Made by a program: the position numbers and the translations under genes
The notes under the pieces: generated by a model
What the model was told of the DNA's origin: nothing
Seen by the model: only the letters and a program-made list of their open reading frames with translations
Database searches by the model: none
Source of the DNA: Agrobacterium leguminum
Lineage (GTDB): Bacteria; Pseudomonadota; Alphaproteobacteria; Rhizobiales; Rhizobiaceae
Assembly: GCF_015704895.1 (NCBI RefSeq)
Contig: NZ_JADQWB010000003.1
Span: forward strand, 62,001-126,000
Length of the DNA stretch: 64,000 nt
Direction: 5' to 3'
Shown: in pieces, positions 48,053-57,120 of the stretch
Position numbering within the stretch: position 1 is the first letter of the stretch
Layout: each line of letters starts with the position of its first letter

Positions 48053-48388
48053 CTAGTATGCCGACAGGAATTCGGACTTCACATAACCCTTGCAACCACC
48101 GAACAGCGCGTCGCTGGCTCGCACATAAGCGACCGAGCCTTCGCGCTTTATGACCTCGGCTTTTGTGCCAGGTCTGGCGACGCATTCCAAATTCTGCGCC
48201 GTAACCGGATTACCAACCGAGATACGGGCATTCATCGCTGCTTTGGCGGTTTTCCATACGCCGACGTCGTTGAAAACCGCAGCAGTATTCCCACCGGGAG
48301 CACGCAACTTGTAGCGCTCAGCAGCCACCGCAGGTGCGGCAGCCGCTAGAACACCAATCAAAAAAACAAGACCGATGCGCTTTCCCAT
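48053..48388 (-). CDS. Small secreted SH3-like protein inserted between sdhA and sdhB
   Basis: Predicted exported protein of 111 residues. A clear signal peptide (residues 1-22, GLVFLIGVLAAAAPAVA) is followed by RYKLRAPGGNTAAVFNDVGVW. A compact beta-rich domain has two cysteines (NLECVARPGTKAEVIKREGSVAYVRA, FGGCKGYVKSEFL) that could form a disulfide; the pattern resembles bacterial SH3-like domains. It starts 2 bp after the sdhA stop and ends 9 bp before sdhB, so it must be cotranscribed. The preferred ATG at 48388 lacks a good ribosome site outside the sdhA end, suggesting coupling. Function is unknown. Confidence 0.7.
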   Translation of the reverse strand: MGKRIGLVFLIGVLAAAAPAVAAERYKLRAPGGNTAAVFNDVGVWKTAKAAMNARISVGNPVTAQNLECVARPGTKAEVIKREGSVAYVRASDALFGGCKGYVKSEFLSAY

Positions 48389-48390
48389 GA

Positions 48391-50232
48391 TCAATATACT
48401 CGCGCCTTCGGCTCGATCTTTTTGGGATCAATGCCGTCAGCGATGAGGTCGGTGTGAACAGGGCGATAGTCGAGCTTGACGTCACCTTCCGGGCTGACCC
48501 AGGCAAGTGTGTGCTTGCGCCAGTTCACGTCGTCGCGACCGGCGAACGGACCGTCGACGAAATCCTCGCGGGCGTGCGAACCGCGGCTTTCCTTGCGCGC
48601 TTCCGCACCATAGACCGTGGTGATCGCATTGGCCATGAGGTTGTGCAGCTCGAGCGTCTCGACCAGATCGGAGTTCCACACCATCGAACGGTCGGTGACC
48701 TTGACGTCAGGCAGTTCCTTCCAGATGGCGGAAAGGCGCTGGCAACCGCTTTCCAGCGATTCCTGCGTGCGGAACACGGCCGCATCGTCCTGCATGGCGC
48801 GCTGCATCTTGTCGCGCAGCACCGCCGTCGGCGTCGAGCCGTTGGCGTAACGCAGACCGTTGAAGCGCTCCATGATCTTGTCGCAGGCAGCCGTATCGAG
48901 GGCGGGAACAGCCTCGTCACGATTGATGACCTGAGCGGCGCGGATCGCGGCTGCACGACCGAAGACCACGAGGTCGATCAGCGAGTTGGAGCCGAGGCGG
49001 TTGGCACCGTGAACCGAGGCGCAGCCGGCTTCGCCAACAGCCATCAGGCCGGGCGCGATACGTTCCGGGTTGTTGGCATCGGCATTCAGCACTTCACCCC
49101 AGTAGTTGGTCGGAATGCCGCCCATATTGTAGTGAACCGTCGGCAGGACCGGGATCGGCTCGCGGGTCACATCGACACCGGCGAAAATCTTCGCGCTTTC
49201 GGAAATGCCCGGAAGACGCTCATGCAGGATCGCCGGATCGAGGTGATCGAGGTGCAGGAAGATGTGGTCCTTGTTCTTGCCGACGCCGCGGCCTTCACGG
49301 ATTTCCATCGTCATGCAGCGCGAGACAACGTCGCGCGAGGCAAGGTCCTTCGCGGAAGGCGCATAACGCTCCATGAAGCGCTCGCCTTCGGAGTTGACGA
49401 GATAACCGCCTTCGCCGCGTGCACCTTCGGTGATCAGGCAGCCTGCGCCATAAATACCGGTCGGGTGGAACTGCACGAATTCCATGTCCTGAAGCGGCAG
49501 GCCGGCGCGTGCGATCATGCCGCCGCCGTCGCCGGTGCAGGTATGGGCCGAGGTCGCCGAGAAATAGGCGCGGCCGTAACCGCCGGTCGCCAGAACCACC
49601 ATCTTGGCGGCAAAGCGATGGATCGTGCCGTCATCGAGGTTCCAGGCGACGACGCCGGTGCAGCGGCCGTCGGGAGACATGATGAGGTCGAGCGCGAAAT
49701 ATTCGATGAAGAATTCCGCATTGTTGCGCAGCGACTGGCCATAAAGCGTGTGCAGAATGGCGTGACCGGTACGGTCGGCGGCGGCGCAGGTGCGCTGCAC
49801 CGGCGGACCTTCGCCGTAATTCTGCATGTGACCGCCGAACGGGCGCTGGTAGATCTTGCCTTCTTCGTTGCGCGAGAAAGGCACGCCGTAATGTTCCAGC
49901 TCATAGACCGCCTTCGGCGCTTCCATGGCGAGATATTGCATCGCATCGACGTCGCCCAGCCAGTCGGAGCCCTTTACGGTGTCGTAAAGGTGCCACTGCC
50001 AACAGTCGGGCGTCATGTTGGTGAGCGATGCGGCAATGCCGCCCTGCGCCGCAACCGTGTGGGAGCGCGTCGGGAAAACCTTGGTGATGCAGGCCGTGCG
50101 GAAACCCTGTTCCGCCATGCCGAGCGTTGCGCGCAGACCCGCGCCGCCGGCGCCCACCACGATCACATCATAGGAGTGATCGACATAGGTGTAAGCCTTG
50201 CCATTCTGGGAAGGTGAACTGATCGATGCCAT
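48391..50232 (-). CDS. sdhA: Succinate dehydrogenase flavoprotein subunit
   Basis: Catalytic subunit of complex II, 613 residues. FAD binding begins [21 protein letters not shown] at about residue 24. The histidine that carries covalent FAD lies in [16 protein letters not shown]. Substrate and catalytic residues lie in [23 protein letters not shown] and [17 protein letters not shown]. The capping-domain segment [11 protein letters not shown] and the C-terminal Arg-rich helix ([14 protein letters not shown]) are intact. It follows sdhD by 7 bp. Confidence 0.97.
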   Translation of the reverse strand: MASISSPSQNGKAYTYVDHSYDVIVVGAGGAGLRATLGMAEQGFRTACITKVFPTRSHTVAAQGGIAASLTNMTPDCWQWHLYDTVKGSDWLGDVDAMQYLAMEAPKAVYELEHYGVPFSRNEEGKIYQRPFGGHMQNYGEGPPVQRTCAAADRTGHAILHTLYGQSLRNNAEFFIEYFALDLIMSPDGRCTGVVAWNLDDGTIHRFAAKMVVLATGGYGRAYFSATSAHTCTGDGGGMIARAGLPLQDMEFVQFHPTGIYGAGCLITEGARGEGGYLVNSEGERFMERYAPSAKDLASRDVVSRCMTMEIREGRGVGKNKDHIFLHLDHLDPAILHERLPGISESAKIFAGVDVTREPIPVLPTVHYNMGGIPTNYWGEVLNADANNPERIAPGLMAVGEAGCASVHGANRLGSNSLIDLVVFGRAAAIRAAQVINRDEAVPALDTAACDKIMERFNGLRYANGSTPTAVLRDKMQRAMQDDAAVFRTQESLESGCQRLSAIWKELPDVKVTDRSMVWNSDLVETLELHNLMANAITTVYGAEARKESRGSHAREDFVDGPFAGRDDVNWRKHTLAWVSPEGDVKLDYRPVHTDLIADGIDPKKIEPKARVY

Positions 50233-50239
50233 GGCGGGA

Positions 50240-50620
50240 TTATCCTGCGAATGCGATTTTCAGAATGGCGAAGATGCAAAGACCGCCAATGAGAACCGCG
50301 AAAAACATATTGAGCATCAGAAGAACGAGCTTCGAAACCTCGGCGTGAATGTAGTCTTCAATGATGACCTGCATGCCGAGCTTCATGTGGATGAGGCCGG
50401 AAACCAAAACCAGAGCCATGATGACCGCAACGAGCGGGTTCGACAGCGCCGCAACGACTTCAGGATAGGGGGCGCCGGCATATCTGATGAGGAAGACGAC
50501 AAAGAAGATGAGCAACGGAACGTTGGCGACCGCAGTCACGCGCTGACGCCAGAAATGGTCGGTGCCTTCCTTGGCGGAGCCGAGGCCGCGAACCTTTCCG
50601 AGAGGTGTACGCATATCCAT
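50240..50620 (-). CDS. sdhD: Succinate dehydrogenase membrane anchor subunit
   Basis: Membrane anchor of 126 residues with three spans. The start [36 protein letters not shown] is typical of alphaproteobacterial SdhD. The haem b ligand histidine lies in [22 protein letters not shown], next to the conserved Asp-Tyr. The ATG at 50620 follows GAGGAG seven bases upstream; a longer frame to 50890 overlaps sdhC and is rejected. It lies 11 bp after sdhC. Confidence 0.94.
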   Translation of the reverse strand: MDMRTPLGKVRGLGSAKEGTDHFWRQRVTAVANVPLLIFFVVFLIRYAGAPYPEVVAALSNPLVAVIMALVLVSGLIHMKLGMQVIIEDYIHAEVSKLVLLMLNMFFAVLIGGLCIFAILKIAFAG

Positions 50621-50631
50621 GAAAAATCTCC

Positions 50632-51024
50632 TCAGCGCACGATCAGGGCAATGACCCAGATCAGCGCGGTCAGACAGATCGACACCACCCACGAGGCCTT
50701 TGCCAGCTTGGTGGTAAAGTGCTTTTCGAAGCCGTAGCCCAGATCCCACATGAAATGGCGAAGGCCGCCAAGCATGTGATGAACCAAAGCCCAGGTGTAT
50801 CCGATCAGGATGAGCCTGCCGATGATCGTACCCATCGCCCAGTTGACCCAGTCGTAATAGGCAGGACCCGAGGCGATTGCGATCAGCCACCAGGCAACCA
50901 GAAGCGTTCCGAAATAAAGCGCGCCGCCCGTGATGCGGTGCACGATGGATGCAACCATCGTCGGAATCAGCTTGTAAACTTGAAGATGCGGCGACAGAGG
51001 CCGGTTATTAGTCGCATTCGCCAT
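50632..51024 (-). CDS. sdhC: Succinate dehydrogenase cytochrome b556 subunit
   Basis: Membrane subunit of 130 residues with three spans. [32 protein letters not shown] covers the two SdhC signatures, the N-terminal SPHLxxY and the quinone-site Ser/Arg region SIVHRxTG. The haem-ligand histidine lies in [14 protein letters not shown]. The ATG at 51024 is chosen over 51111 because the family starts there and GAGG precedes it. It is the first gene of the sdh operon. Confidence 0.95.
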   Translation of the reverse strand: MANATNNRPLSPHLQVYKLIPTMVASIVHRITGGALYFGTLLVAWWLIAIASGPAYYDWVNWAMGTIIGRLILIGYTWALVHHMLGGLRHFMWDLGYGFEKHFTTKLAKASWVVSICLTALIWVIALIVR

Positions 51025-51330
51025 CAGAACCTCGCGGCGTTTTCCCGTGCGCCCATCAGACAGGACGCCCCCAAGCAACAGCACATGACGAAAGAATGTG
51101 CATTGCACCAACCGCGACGTTTAATCACATGGGAGCATCACGACAAGCACATTTCATGGCCGATTCCAATTTAATCGATTGGTTCACGAATTTTTTTTGG
51201 AATTTTTTTGCGTCAAAATAAAAAATCGAGCGTTTCCAAGATTTACGCCCCTAAAATATTTACCTTTACGTAATTCATGAATCGTGTAATTTACCTTTGG
51301 TTAACCAAGAAAATCCGGAGAATGAGGCTC
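51025..51330. promoter_or_regulatory. Divergent promoter region of the sdh operon
   Basis: A 306-bp AT-rich spacer between sdhC (leftward) and a secreted unknown (rightward). It contains runs of A/T at 51188-51227 (GAATTTTTTTT, GGAATTTTTTT, CAAAATAAAAAATCG) that look like phased A tracts, hence possibly curved DNA. The palindrome CCAAT-TTAATCG-ATTGG lies at 51166-51182. A TTTACGTAATTCATG segment lies near 51257. No consensus FNR or Irr box was found. Promoters are not assigned. Confidence 0.45.
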
Positions 51331-51711
51331 ATGTTACAGCGCCGAATCGCCGCTTTGACCATGATGGTCGCAGGCGTCATTTTCACCGTGGTGCCTCCGG
51401 CGGCGGCAGAGAATTCTTATGGCCGACGTGATTATCAGCACGACTATCAACACCGTCAATCACAGGTGAGCTTCTCCACGGACGGGCTGCCATCCACCCT
51501 CTCCGGCGGTACTTACGTGGGGGCGATATCGGCGCTACGCGTTCGCGGCAACGGCAATTATTTCGCAATCGGCGGCGGGCTTTCACGTAAAAGCGCAGCG
51601 GTTGCAACGGGCACGCAGCTTGCGCCAAAGGCGAAAATCATCAATGTCCGTGCTGAAACCGCTGGCGACACCTGCGCCTATGAACATGGCGTCTGCATTA
51701 TCCGGCCATAG
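51331..51711 (+). CDS. Small secreted protein of unknown function
   Basis: Predicted exported protein of 126 residues. The signal peptide is residues about 1-26 (RRIAALTMMVAGVIFTVVPPAAA). The mature part starts NSYGRRDYQHDYQHRQ and contains a glycine-rich beta-like region (STLSGGTYVGAISALRVRGNGNYFAIGGGL) and two cysteines near the C-terminus (DTCAYEHGVCIIRP) that may pair. Three in-frame ATGs exist at 51277, 51322 and 51331; the GGAG at 51317-51320 best serves 51331. It resembles rhizobial hypothetical periplasmic proteins; no function is known. Confidence 0.7.
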   Translation: MLQRRIAALTMMVAGVIFTVVPPAAAENSYGRRDYQHDYQHRQSQVSFSTDGLPSTLSGGTYVGAISALRVRGNGNYFAIGGGLSRKSAAVATGTQLAPKAKIINVRAETAGDTCAYEHGVCIIRP

Positions 51712-51759
51712 AGTATTTCCGGCAAGAGGCTGGTTTACTGCAAATGCGTGATGCGCTGA

Positions 51760-52404
51760 TCAGATGAAACGCCACACTGTGGTCTTCTTCACTTCGCTGT
51801 CTTCCAGCGCCCGCGTCACCGGCACCTGATAGGTCGCCTCCGCGCGGAGCCGCTCTTTGGGCAAATAAGCGCGTCCGGGATCGCCGACGAGGATGATCAC
51901 GCCTTTTTCCGTCAGTTCCAGAAACCATGGAACGAGAAGATCGGCAAAGGCACGGTCGTAAAACACGTCGCCGGCCAGCAGAACATCCGCTTCAATCGCT
52001 TTCCCAACCAGATCAAGCCCGGTGAAAGCAACGTCCACGCCATTGAGAGCCGCATTCAGCCGAATGGCCGTCTCTGTCCACGGATCGATATCGGCCGCCA
52101 GAACAGTATCCGCGCCCGCCTTTGCCGCAGCGATGGCGACCAGACCGGAGCCGCTGGCGAAATCCAGCACGCGCCTGCCGGAAACGCTGTCGGGATGATC
52201 GAGAACGTAGCGGGCAAGCCCCTGCCCGCCGGCCCAGGCGAAGGCCCAGAAGGGCGGCGGCAGACCGATCGCTTCCAGCTCCTCCTCCGTCTTCAGCCAC
52301 AGCTCATGGGCTTCGGTGGCGAGATGAAGACGCAACTCCGGCACATGCGGCGGATGCATGATGGCGGTATTGTCGAGAATGAAGCGTTCGGGATCGGTCC
52401 TCAC
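51760..52404 (-). CDS. SAM-dependent methyltransferase, ETFB lysine methyltransferase-like
   Basis: Class I methyltransferase of 214 residues. The SAM-binding motif is VLDFASGSGLVAIAAAKAGADTVLAADIDPW near residue 75-105. The N-terminal FILDNTAIMHPPHVPELRLHLATEAHELW and PPPFWAFAWAGGQGLARYVLDHP match the METTL20/PrmA-related family that includes bacterial and mitochondrial ETF-beta lysine methyltransferases. A GTG at 52404 is the likely start, because the conserved FI.....P..PE segment begins just after it. It lies 7 bp after the EVE gene stop, so the two are probably coupled. Substrate is inferred only. Confidence 0.8.
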   Translation of the reverse strand: MRTDPERFILDNTAIMHPPHVPELRLHLATEAHELWLKTEEELEAIGLPPPFWAFAWAGGQGLARYVLDHPDSVSGRRVLDFASGSGLVAIAAAKAGADTVLAADIDPWTETAIRLNAALNGVDVAFTGLDLVGKAIEADVLLAGDVFYDRAFADLLVPWFLELTEKGVIILVGDPGRAYLPKERLRAEATYQVPVTRALEDSEVKKTTVWRFI

Positions 52405-52411
52405 CGAAGCA

Positions 52412-52855
52412 TCAGTCCGGTGACTTCGGTGGATTGGCGAGACCGCCCATGCGGCAGACCTCGAGATATTCCTCTTCCGTCACCGGCTGCACGGAAAGCC
52501 GCATGGAAGTGACAAGCGACATCTTCGCCAGCTTCGGATTGGCTTTCACATCCTTCAGCGAAACGGGCTGCGGCATGTCGCAGACGGCGCGGATATCCAC
52601 GCAATCCCATTTCAGATCGCCTTCGGCGGTCGAGTCCGGATGCGACAATGCGCAGACTTCGACGATGCCGACGACATCCAGCCCCTCATTGGAGTGGTAG
52701 AAGAAACCCTTGTCGCCGATCTTCATGGCGCGCATGTTGTTGCGCGCCTGATAATTGCGCACGCCAGTCCATTCTTCGCCCGCCTCGCCCTTGGCCTTCT
52801 GCATTTCCCAGGACCATTTGAACGGCTCGGACTTGTAAAGCCAGTAATTCGCCAT
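52412..52855 (-). CDS. EVE domain protein
   Basis: Protein of 147 residues consisting of one EVE domain. MANYWLYKSEPFKWSWE at the start, WTGVRNYQARNNMRAMKIGDKGFFYHSNEGLDVVGIVEV and PVSLKDVKANPKLAKMSLVTSMRLSVQPVT are the hallmark segments, as in human THYN1. EVE domains belong to the PUA-like fold and are thought to bind modified nucleotides in DNA or RNA. It lies 6 bp downstream of the YciI gene, in a four- or five-gene leftward run with tsaD and gpsA. Confidence 0.9.
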   Translation of the reverse strand: MANYWLYKSEPFKWSWEMQKAKGEAGEEWTGVRNYQARNNMRAMKIGDKGFFYHSNEGLDVVGIVEVCALSHPDSTAEGDLKWDCVDIRAVCDMPQPVSLKDVKANPKLAKMSLVTSMRLSVQPVTEEEYLEVCRMGGLANPPKSPD

Positions 52856-52861
52856 GTCCGG

Positions 52862-53155
52862 TCATGCTCCCGGATTGTTGAAGACCCAATTATAGGGCTT
52901 CACGTCAACGCTTTCGAACAGGCCGGCCTTGGCGTAAGGATCGGCATCGGCAAGAGCCTTCGCGGCATCGATATCGGCGGCGTCAACGATCACGAGACTG
53001 CCATTCGGCTTGCCTTCGGCATCCAGAAACGGACCGGCGATCTTCAGCGTGCCCTCGGCATTCAGCTTGTTCAGGTGCTCCAGATGCGCCGGGCGCGTTT
53101 CCATGCGCACATTCAGATGGCCGGACTTGTCCTTGCAGATAAAGGCAAACAGCAT
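52862..53155 (-). CDS. YciI-like protein
   Basis: Small protein of 97 residues with the dimeric ferredoxin-like YciI fold. The putative active His and Asp lie in RPAHLEHLNKLNAEGTLKIAGPF and ADIDAAKALADADPYAKAGLF. The end KPYNWVFNN is also typical. No reaction is established for stand-alone members. A GAGGAG site precedes the ATG. It is 63 bp downstream of gpsA and 6 bp upstream of the EVE gene. Confidence 0.9.
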   Translation of the reverse strand: MLFAFICKDKSGHLNVRMETRPAHLEHLNKLNAEGTLKIAGPFLDAEGKPNGSLVIVDAADIDAAKALADADPYAKAGLFESVDVKPYNWVFNNPGA

Positions 53156-53218
53156 TTTCGTCTCCTCGTTAAAACATCTCTTCCAAACGCGTCAGCGGTT
53201 TGGAGCGAAGGCCCGCCC

Positions 53219-54202
53219 TCATTCAGTGGTGATGGGCCGTGTCATCAATTGTTGCATGGCGCTCGCCACATCCAGATTGCCGTCAATGATAGCGGCCACC
53301 GCTTCGGTAACCGGCATGTCAACAGCGTGACTTTCCCCGAGCCGGGCAGCGACGGCTGCCGCGAAAGCGCCCTCCACCAGCCCGCCGGACATATCCTTGC
53401 CCTCACCCCGGCCAAGCGCGATACCGAAACGCAGGTTTCGAGACTGGTGGCTGGTGGCGGTCAGCACCAGATCGCCGAGGCCCGAGAGGCCGCGCACCGT
53501 GTCCGCCTTGCCGCCCATCGCAACGATGAGACGCGACATTTCGGCAAGACCGCGCGAAATCAACGCCGCCCGGGCGGAATCGCCAAGACCCGCGCCTTCG
53601 ACGATGCCGGCGGCAATGGCAAGAACATTCTTCAGCGCCCCGCCAAGCTGCACGCCGATGCGGTCGGTCGAGGCATAAAGCCGGAAGGTCTTGCCGGAAA
53701 TCGTGGTCGCAAGCCGCTCGGCTATCGCCGCATCTTCCGCCGCAATCGCCATGGCCGTCGGCAAACCACGCGCTATGTCGGCCGCAAAGCCCGGACCGGA
53801 CAGAACCGCAATCGGATGATGCGGCAGTTCCGCTTCCAGAAGTTCCGTCAGCAGCCGGCCGGAGCTGCGGTCGATACCCTTGGCGCAGGTGACAATGATG
53901 GAGTCATTAGCCAGATAAGGGCCGTAATGACGGGCCGCATCGGCATGAGCCTGCGAGGGCATGGCGAAGAGGACGATGCCGGCGCCGGCCAGCACATCGG
54001 GCTCGGCGGAAAATTCAAGCGCATCCGGCAGATCGACGCCCGGCAGGGCCGCCTCGTGCACGCCGTCGCTCCTGAGGTCGGCCATCAGCGATGGATCGCG
54101 GCCGAGCAGGGTCACGTCATGCCGGTTTTCCAGCGCGATGACGACGGCGAGCGCTGTTCCGAAGGCGCCAGCGCCGATGACGACGATTTTCTCCCGCTGC
54201 AT
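53219..54202 (-). CDS. gpsA: Glycerol-3-phosphate dehydrogenase [NAD(P)+]
   Basis: Enzyme of 327 residues that makes sn-glycerol 3-phosphate for phospholipid synthesis. NAD(P) binding is [16 protein letters not shown] at residues 7-22. Later segments include [34 protein letters not shown] and the catalytic-lysine region [44 protein letters not shown] completes the signature. Its start overlaps the tsaD stop by one base, so the two are coupled. Confidence 0.96.
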   Translation of the reverse strand: MQREKIVVIGAGAFGTALAVVIALENRHDVTLLGRDPSLMADLRSDGVHEAALPGVDLPDALEFSAEPDVLAGAGIVLFAMPSQAHADAARHYGPYLANDSIIVTCAKGIDRSSGRLLTELLEAELPHHPIAVLSGPGFAADIARGLPTAMAIAAEDAAIAERLATTISGKTFRLYASTDRIGVQLGGALKNVLAIAAGIVEGAGLGDSARAALISRGLAEMSRLIVAMGGKADTVRGLSGLGDLVLTATSHQSRNLRFGIALGRGEGKDMSGGLVEGAFAAAVAARLGESHAVDMPVTEAVAAIIDGNLDVASAMQQLMTRPITTE

Positions 54203-55302
54203 CAGGCCTTGGCTCCCCTTTTACCGAAACCGATCAATGTCTCCGCACTGCCATCCAGCGGCCAGCGCGAGCGCGGCGGGATTTCGAGCGGATCGGGGTC
54301 CCGGCCGTCCGCCATGCGCTCCAGCCCCGCCCAGGCGATCATCGCGGCATTATCGGTGCAGAGCCGGTGCGGCGGCGCGACGAAGCGGAAGCCATGGGTA
54401 TCGCAAAGCGATTGCAGCGTCTGGCGGATTTCCTGATTGGCGGCGACGCCGCCGGCGACGACCAGAGCAGGCTCGGTTTCTGTATGCGGAAATTCCTGCC
54501 TGAAACGGACAAGGCCACGGCCGATCCGATCCTTGAGCGTGCGCGACACCGCCTTCTGGAACGAGGCGCAGATATCGGCGATATCCTGCTCGGAAAGCGG
54601 CGCGATGGCGGTAGCAGCCTGCCGCACCGCCGTCTTCAGGCCGGAAAAGGAAAAATCGAGCCGTGCTTCGCCGACCATAGGGCGCGGAAGCGGGAAGCGG
54701 TTCGGATCACCCTTCGCCGCCGCCTTCTCGACCGCAGGCCCGCCCGGATAGGGCAGGCCCAGAAGTTTCGCGGTCTTGTCGAAGGCCTCCCCCAGCGCGT
54801 CATCGATGGTGGTGCCCCAACGCTCATAATCGCCCACGCCACGCACCAGCACCAGTTGGGTATGGCCGCCGGAGACGAGCAGCATCAGATAAGGAAAAGA
54901 CAGACCGTCGGTGAGGCGCGCCGTCAGCGCGTGGCCTTCCAGATGGTTGATGGCGTAAAGCGGCTTGCCGGCCGCCTTGGCGATGGCCTTGCCCGTCATC
55001 AAGCCCACCAGCAGGCCGCCGATGAGGCCGGGGCCGGAGGTGGCGGCGATGGCGTCGACATCGGCAAGGGTCACGCCCGCCTGCTCCAGCGCTTCTTCCA
55101 CCAGCGTATCCAGCGCCTCGACATGGGCGCGCGCGGCAATTTCCGGCACCACGCCGCCATAGGCGCTGTGTTCCTCAAGCTGCGACAAAACGACGTCGGA
55201 GACGATCTCGCCATGGCCGTCCGCATGCCGAACCACAATGGATGCAGCGGTTTCGTCACAGCTTGTCTCTATGCCGAGGATACGAAGAAAGGGGGTCATC
55301 AA
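54202..55302 (-). CDS. tsaD: tRNA threonylcarbamoyladenosine synthase subunit TsaD
   Basis: ASKHA-fold enzyme of 366 residues that transfers threonylcarbamoyl to A37 of tRNAs reading ANN codons. [16 protein letters not shown] opens the protein. The metal-binding histidines are in [14 protein letters not shown] near residue 118, and [36 protein letters not shown] and [15 protein letters not shown] follow. All expected motifs are present. It is divergent from hemC by 70 bp, a common alphaproteobacterial arrangement. Confidence 0.96.
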   Translation of the reverse strand: MMTPFLRILGIETSCDETAASIVVRHADGHGEIVSDVVLSQLEEHSAYGGVVPEIAARAHVEALDTLVEEALEQAGVTLADVDAIAATSGPGLIGGLLVGLMTGKAIAKAAGKPLYAINHLEGHALTARLTDGLSFPYLMLLVSGGHTQLVLVRGVGDYERWGTTIDDALGEAFDKTAKLLGLPYPGGPAVEKAAAKGDPNRFPLPRPMVGEARLDFSFSGLKTAVRQAATAIAPLSEQDIADICASFQKAVSRTLKDRIGRGLVRFRQEFPHTETEPALVVAGGVAANQEIRQTLQSLCDTHGFRFVAPPHRLCTDNAAMIAWAGLERMADGRDPDPLEIPPRSRWPLDGSAETLIGFGKRGAKA

Positions 55303-55372
55303 ATCTGTTCGTTCATTGCGATCATGCGCTGAGTTGGTCTAAGACAACTCCGGTAACAATGGATAGACGCGG

Positions 55373-56302
55373 ATGCAAACAAAACCTTTCCGAATCGGCA
55401 CGCGCGGCAGCCCGCTGGCGCTCGCGCAGGCTTACGAGACGCGCAACCGGCTGATGGCGGCGCATGGCCTGCCGGAAGAAATGTTCGAAATCGTCGTGCT
55501 GTCCACCAAGGGCGACCGGATAACCGACCGTGCTTTATCGGAGATCGGCGGCAAGGGCCTGTTTACCGAGGAGCTGGAAAGCCAGCTTCTATCCGGCGAA
55601 CTCGATATGGCCGTGCATTCCTCCAAGGACATGCCGACCCTTCTGCCCGAAGGGCTCTATCTGTCCGCTTTCCTGCCGCGCGAAGACATACGCGACGCCT
55701 TCATCGGCCGCACCGCACCGAAGCTGCTGGAACTGCCGCAGGGCGCCGTGGTCGGCTCCGCATCCCTGCGCCGCCAGGCGCTGATCCGCCGCCTGCGGCC
55801 GGATCTGAGCGTTATCATCTTCCGCGGTCAGGTCGATACCCGCCTGCGCAAGCTGGAGGAAGGCCAGGCGGATGCGACGCTTCTCGCCTTTGCGGGTCTG
55901 AAGAGACTTGGTAAGGACAATGTGCCGACGGAAATTCTCGACCCGAAGGAATTCCCTCCTGCTCCCGCCCAGGGCGCAATCGGCGTGGAAAGCCGCATCG
56001 GCGATGCGCGCATGGACGAACTGCTCGCACCCATAAACGACAGGCCCACTCATGATGCCGTGACCTGCGAGCGCGCCTTTCTGGCAGCACTCGATGGTTC
56101 CTGTCGCACGCCGATTGCCGGCTACGCCACCTGCGATGGCGAGGAATTGCATTTTTCCGGCCTGATCCTCACCCCCGATGGCCAAACGAGCCACGGCATC
56201 GAAGCCTCCGGCAACCGCCGCGATGCGGCAAAGCTCGGCCGGCAGGCCGGCGAAGACGTGCGCGCCAAGGCGGGCAGCAATTTCTTCGAAGGCTGGAGCT
56301 GA
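55373..56302 (+). CDS. hemC: Porphobilinogen deaminase (hydroxymethylbilane synthase)
   Basis: Haem enzyme of 309 residues that polymerises four porphobilinogens. [14 protein letters not shown] opens the protein, the catalytic aspartate segment is [20 protein letters not shown] near residue 80, and [29 protein letters not shown] follows. The dipyrromethane cofactor attaches to the cysteine at about 244 in [14 protein letters not shown]. It is the first gene of a rightward haem operon and ends 4 bp before hemD. Confidence 0.97.
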   Translation: MQTKPFRIGTRGSPLALAQAYETRNRLMAAHGLPEEMFEIVVLSTKGDRITDRALSEIGGKGLFTEELESQLLSGELDMAVHSSKDMPTLLPEGLYLSAFLPREDIRDAFIGRTAPKLLELPQGAVVGSASLRRQALIRRLRPDLSVIIFRGQVDTRLRKLEEGQADATLLAFAGLKRLGKDNVPTEILDPKEFPPAPAQGAIGVESRIGDARMDELLAPINDRPTHDAVTCERAFLAALDGSCRTPIAGYATCDGEELHFSGLILTPDGQTSHGIEASGNRRDAAKLGRQAGEDVRAKAGSNFFEGWS

Positions 56303-56306
56303 GCCG

Positions 56307-57047
56307 ATGCGGATCGTCGTCACCCGGCCGCAGCGTTCGGGCGAAAGGACGGCCGCAAAGCTTGAAGCGCTTGGCCATGCGCCGGTGCTTCTTCCGCTGT
56401 TTTATCCCGCCCATCATGGGGAACGCGCCGTCTCGGTGCTATCCGCCCCGCTGGCGGCCATCGCGGTGACCAGTGCCGAGGCGCTGCGGGCGCTGGAAAC
56501 ATCACGGGACGGGCTGGCTCCCTATCTGTCAAAACCGCTTTTCGCCGTCGGCGGAGCAACGGCGGAAGCGGCGGGAAAAACAGGCTTCGAACGGATTTTC
56601 ACCGCCTCCGGCGACGCCGTGAGTCTGACCGCGCTGGTGACTGAGCACCGGACTCTATTTTCCGAAGAAGAGCCCCTGCTTTATCTCGCCGGCAGGCCCC
56701 GTGGCGCCGTCTTCGAGGAAGGCCTTACCGCCGCCGGCATTCCGATCAGAACGGTCGATTGTTACGAGATGCTGCCCTCCGACATTTCGGAGACGATGCT
56801 AGAGACGGCGCTTGTCGAAAGCGCTGCCGATGTGGTCCTGCTCTATTCATCGGAAGCGGCGCGGGCGTTTTTTCATCATGTATCGACGGAAAAATACGTG
56901 GCGGCGCTGGCAACGACACAATTCATCTGCATCAGCCGCAACGTGTTTTCTCTCGTTCCGGAAATCTTCCGCGCAAACGCCAAGGCCGCCGAAGAACCGA
57001 GCGAGGCCGCGATGTTCGAACTTCTACGCCACAACTCTGGAACCTAA
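56307..57047 (+). CDS. hemD: Uroporphyrinogen-III synthase
   Basis: Cyclising enzyme of 246 residues. The sequence is divergent, as in all HemD proteins, but the start MRIVVTRPQRSGERTAAKLEALGHAPVLLPLFYP, the mid-segment IAVTSAEALRALE and YLSKPLFAVGGATAEAAGKTGF, and the second half EEPLLYLAGRPRGAVFEEGLTAAGIPIRTVDCYEM match the two-domain fold. A longer in-frame start at 56178 lies inside hemC and is rejected. It follows hemC by 4 bp. Confidence 0.92.
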   Translation: MRIVVTRPQRSGERTAAKLEALGHAPVLLPLFYPAHHGERAVSVLSAPLAAIAVTSAEALRALETSRDGLAPYLSKPLFAVGGATAEAAGKTGFERIFTASGDAVSLTALVTEHRTLFSEEEPLLYLAGRPRGAVFEEGLTAAGIPIRTVDCYEMLPSDISETMLETALVESAADVVLLYSSEAARAFFHHVSTEKYVAALATTQFICISRNVFSLVPEIFRANAKAAEEPSEAAMFELLRHNSGT

Positions 57048-57120
57048 TTCGAGCTCGCCTCTTTCCTTTGCCGCCGTCACTGACTAGGTTTAGATTACTG
57101 CAGGCAGAAATGAGGTTGTC

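Noticed and set aside
48454-50217. Open frame of 587 codons on the plus strand
   Set aside because: Antisense to sdhA; no family motifs, while sdhA is complete on the other strand.
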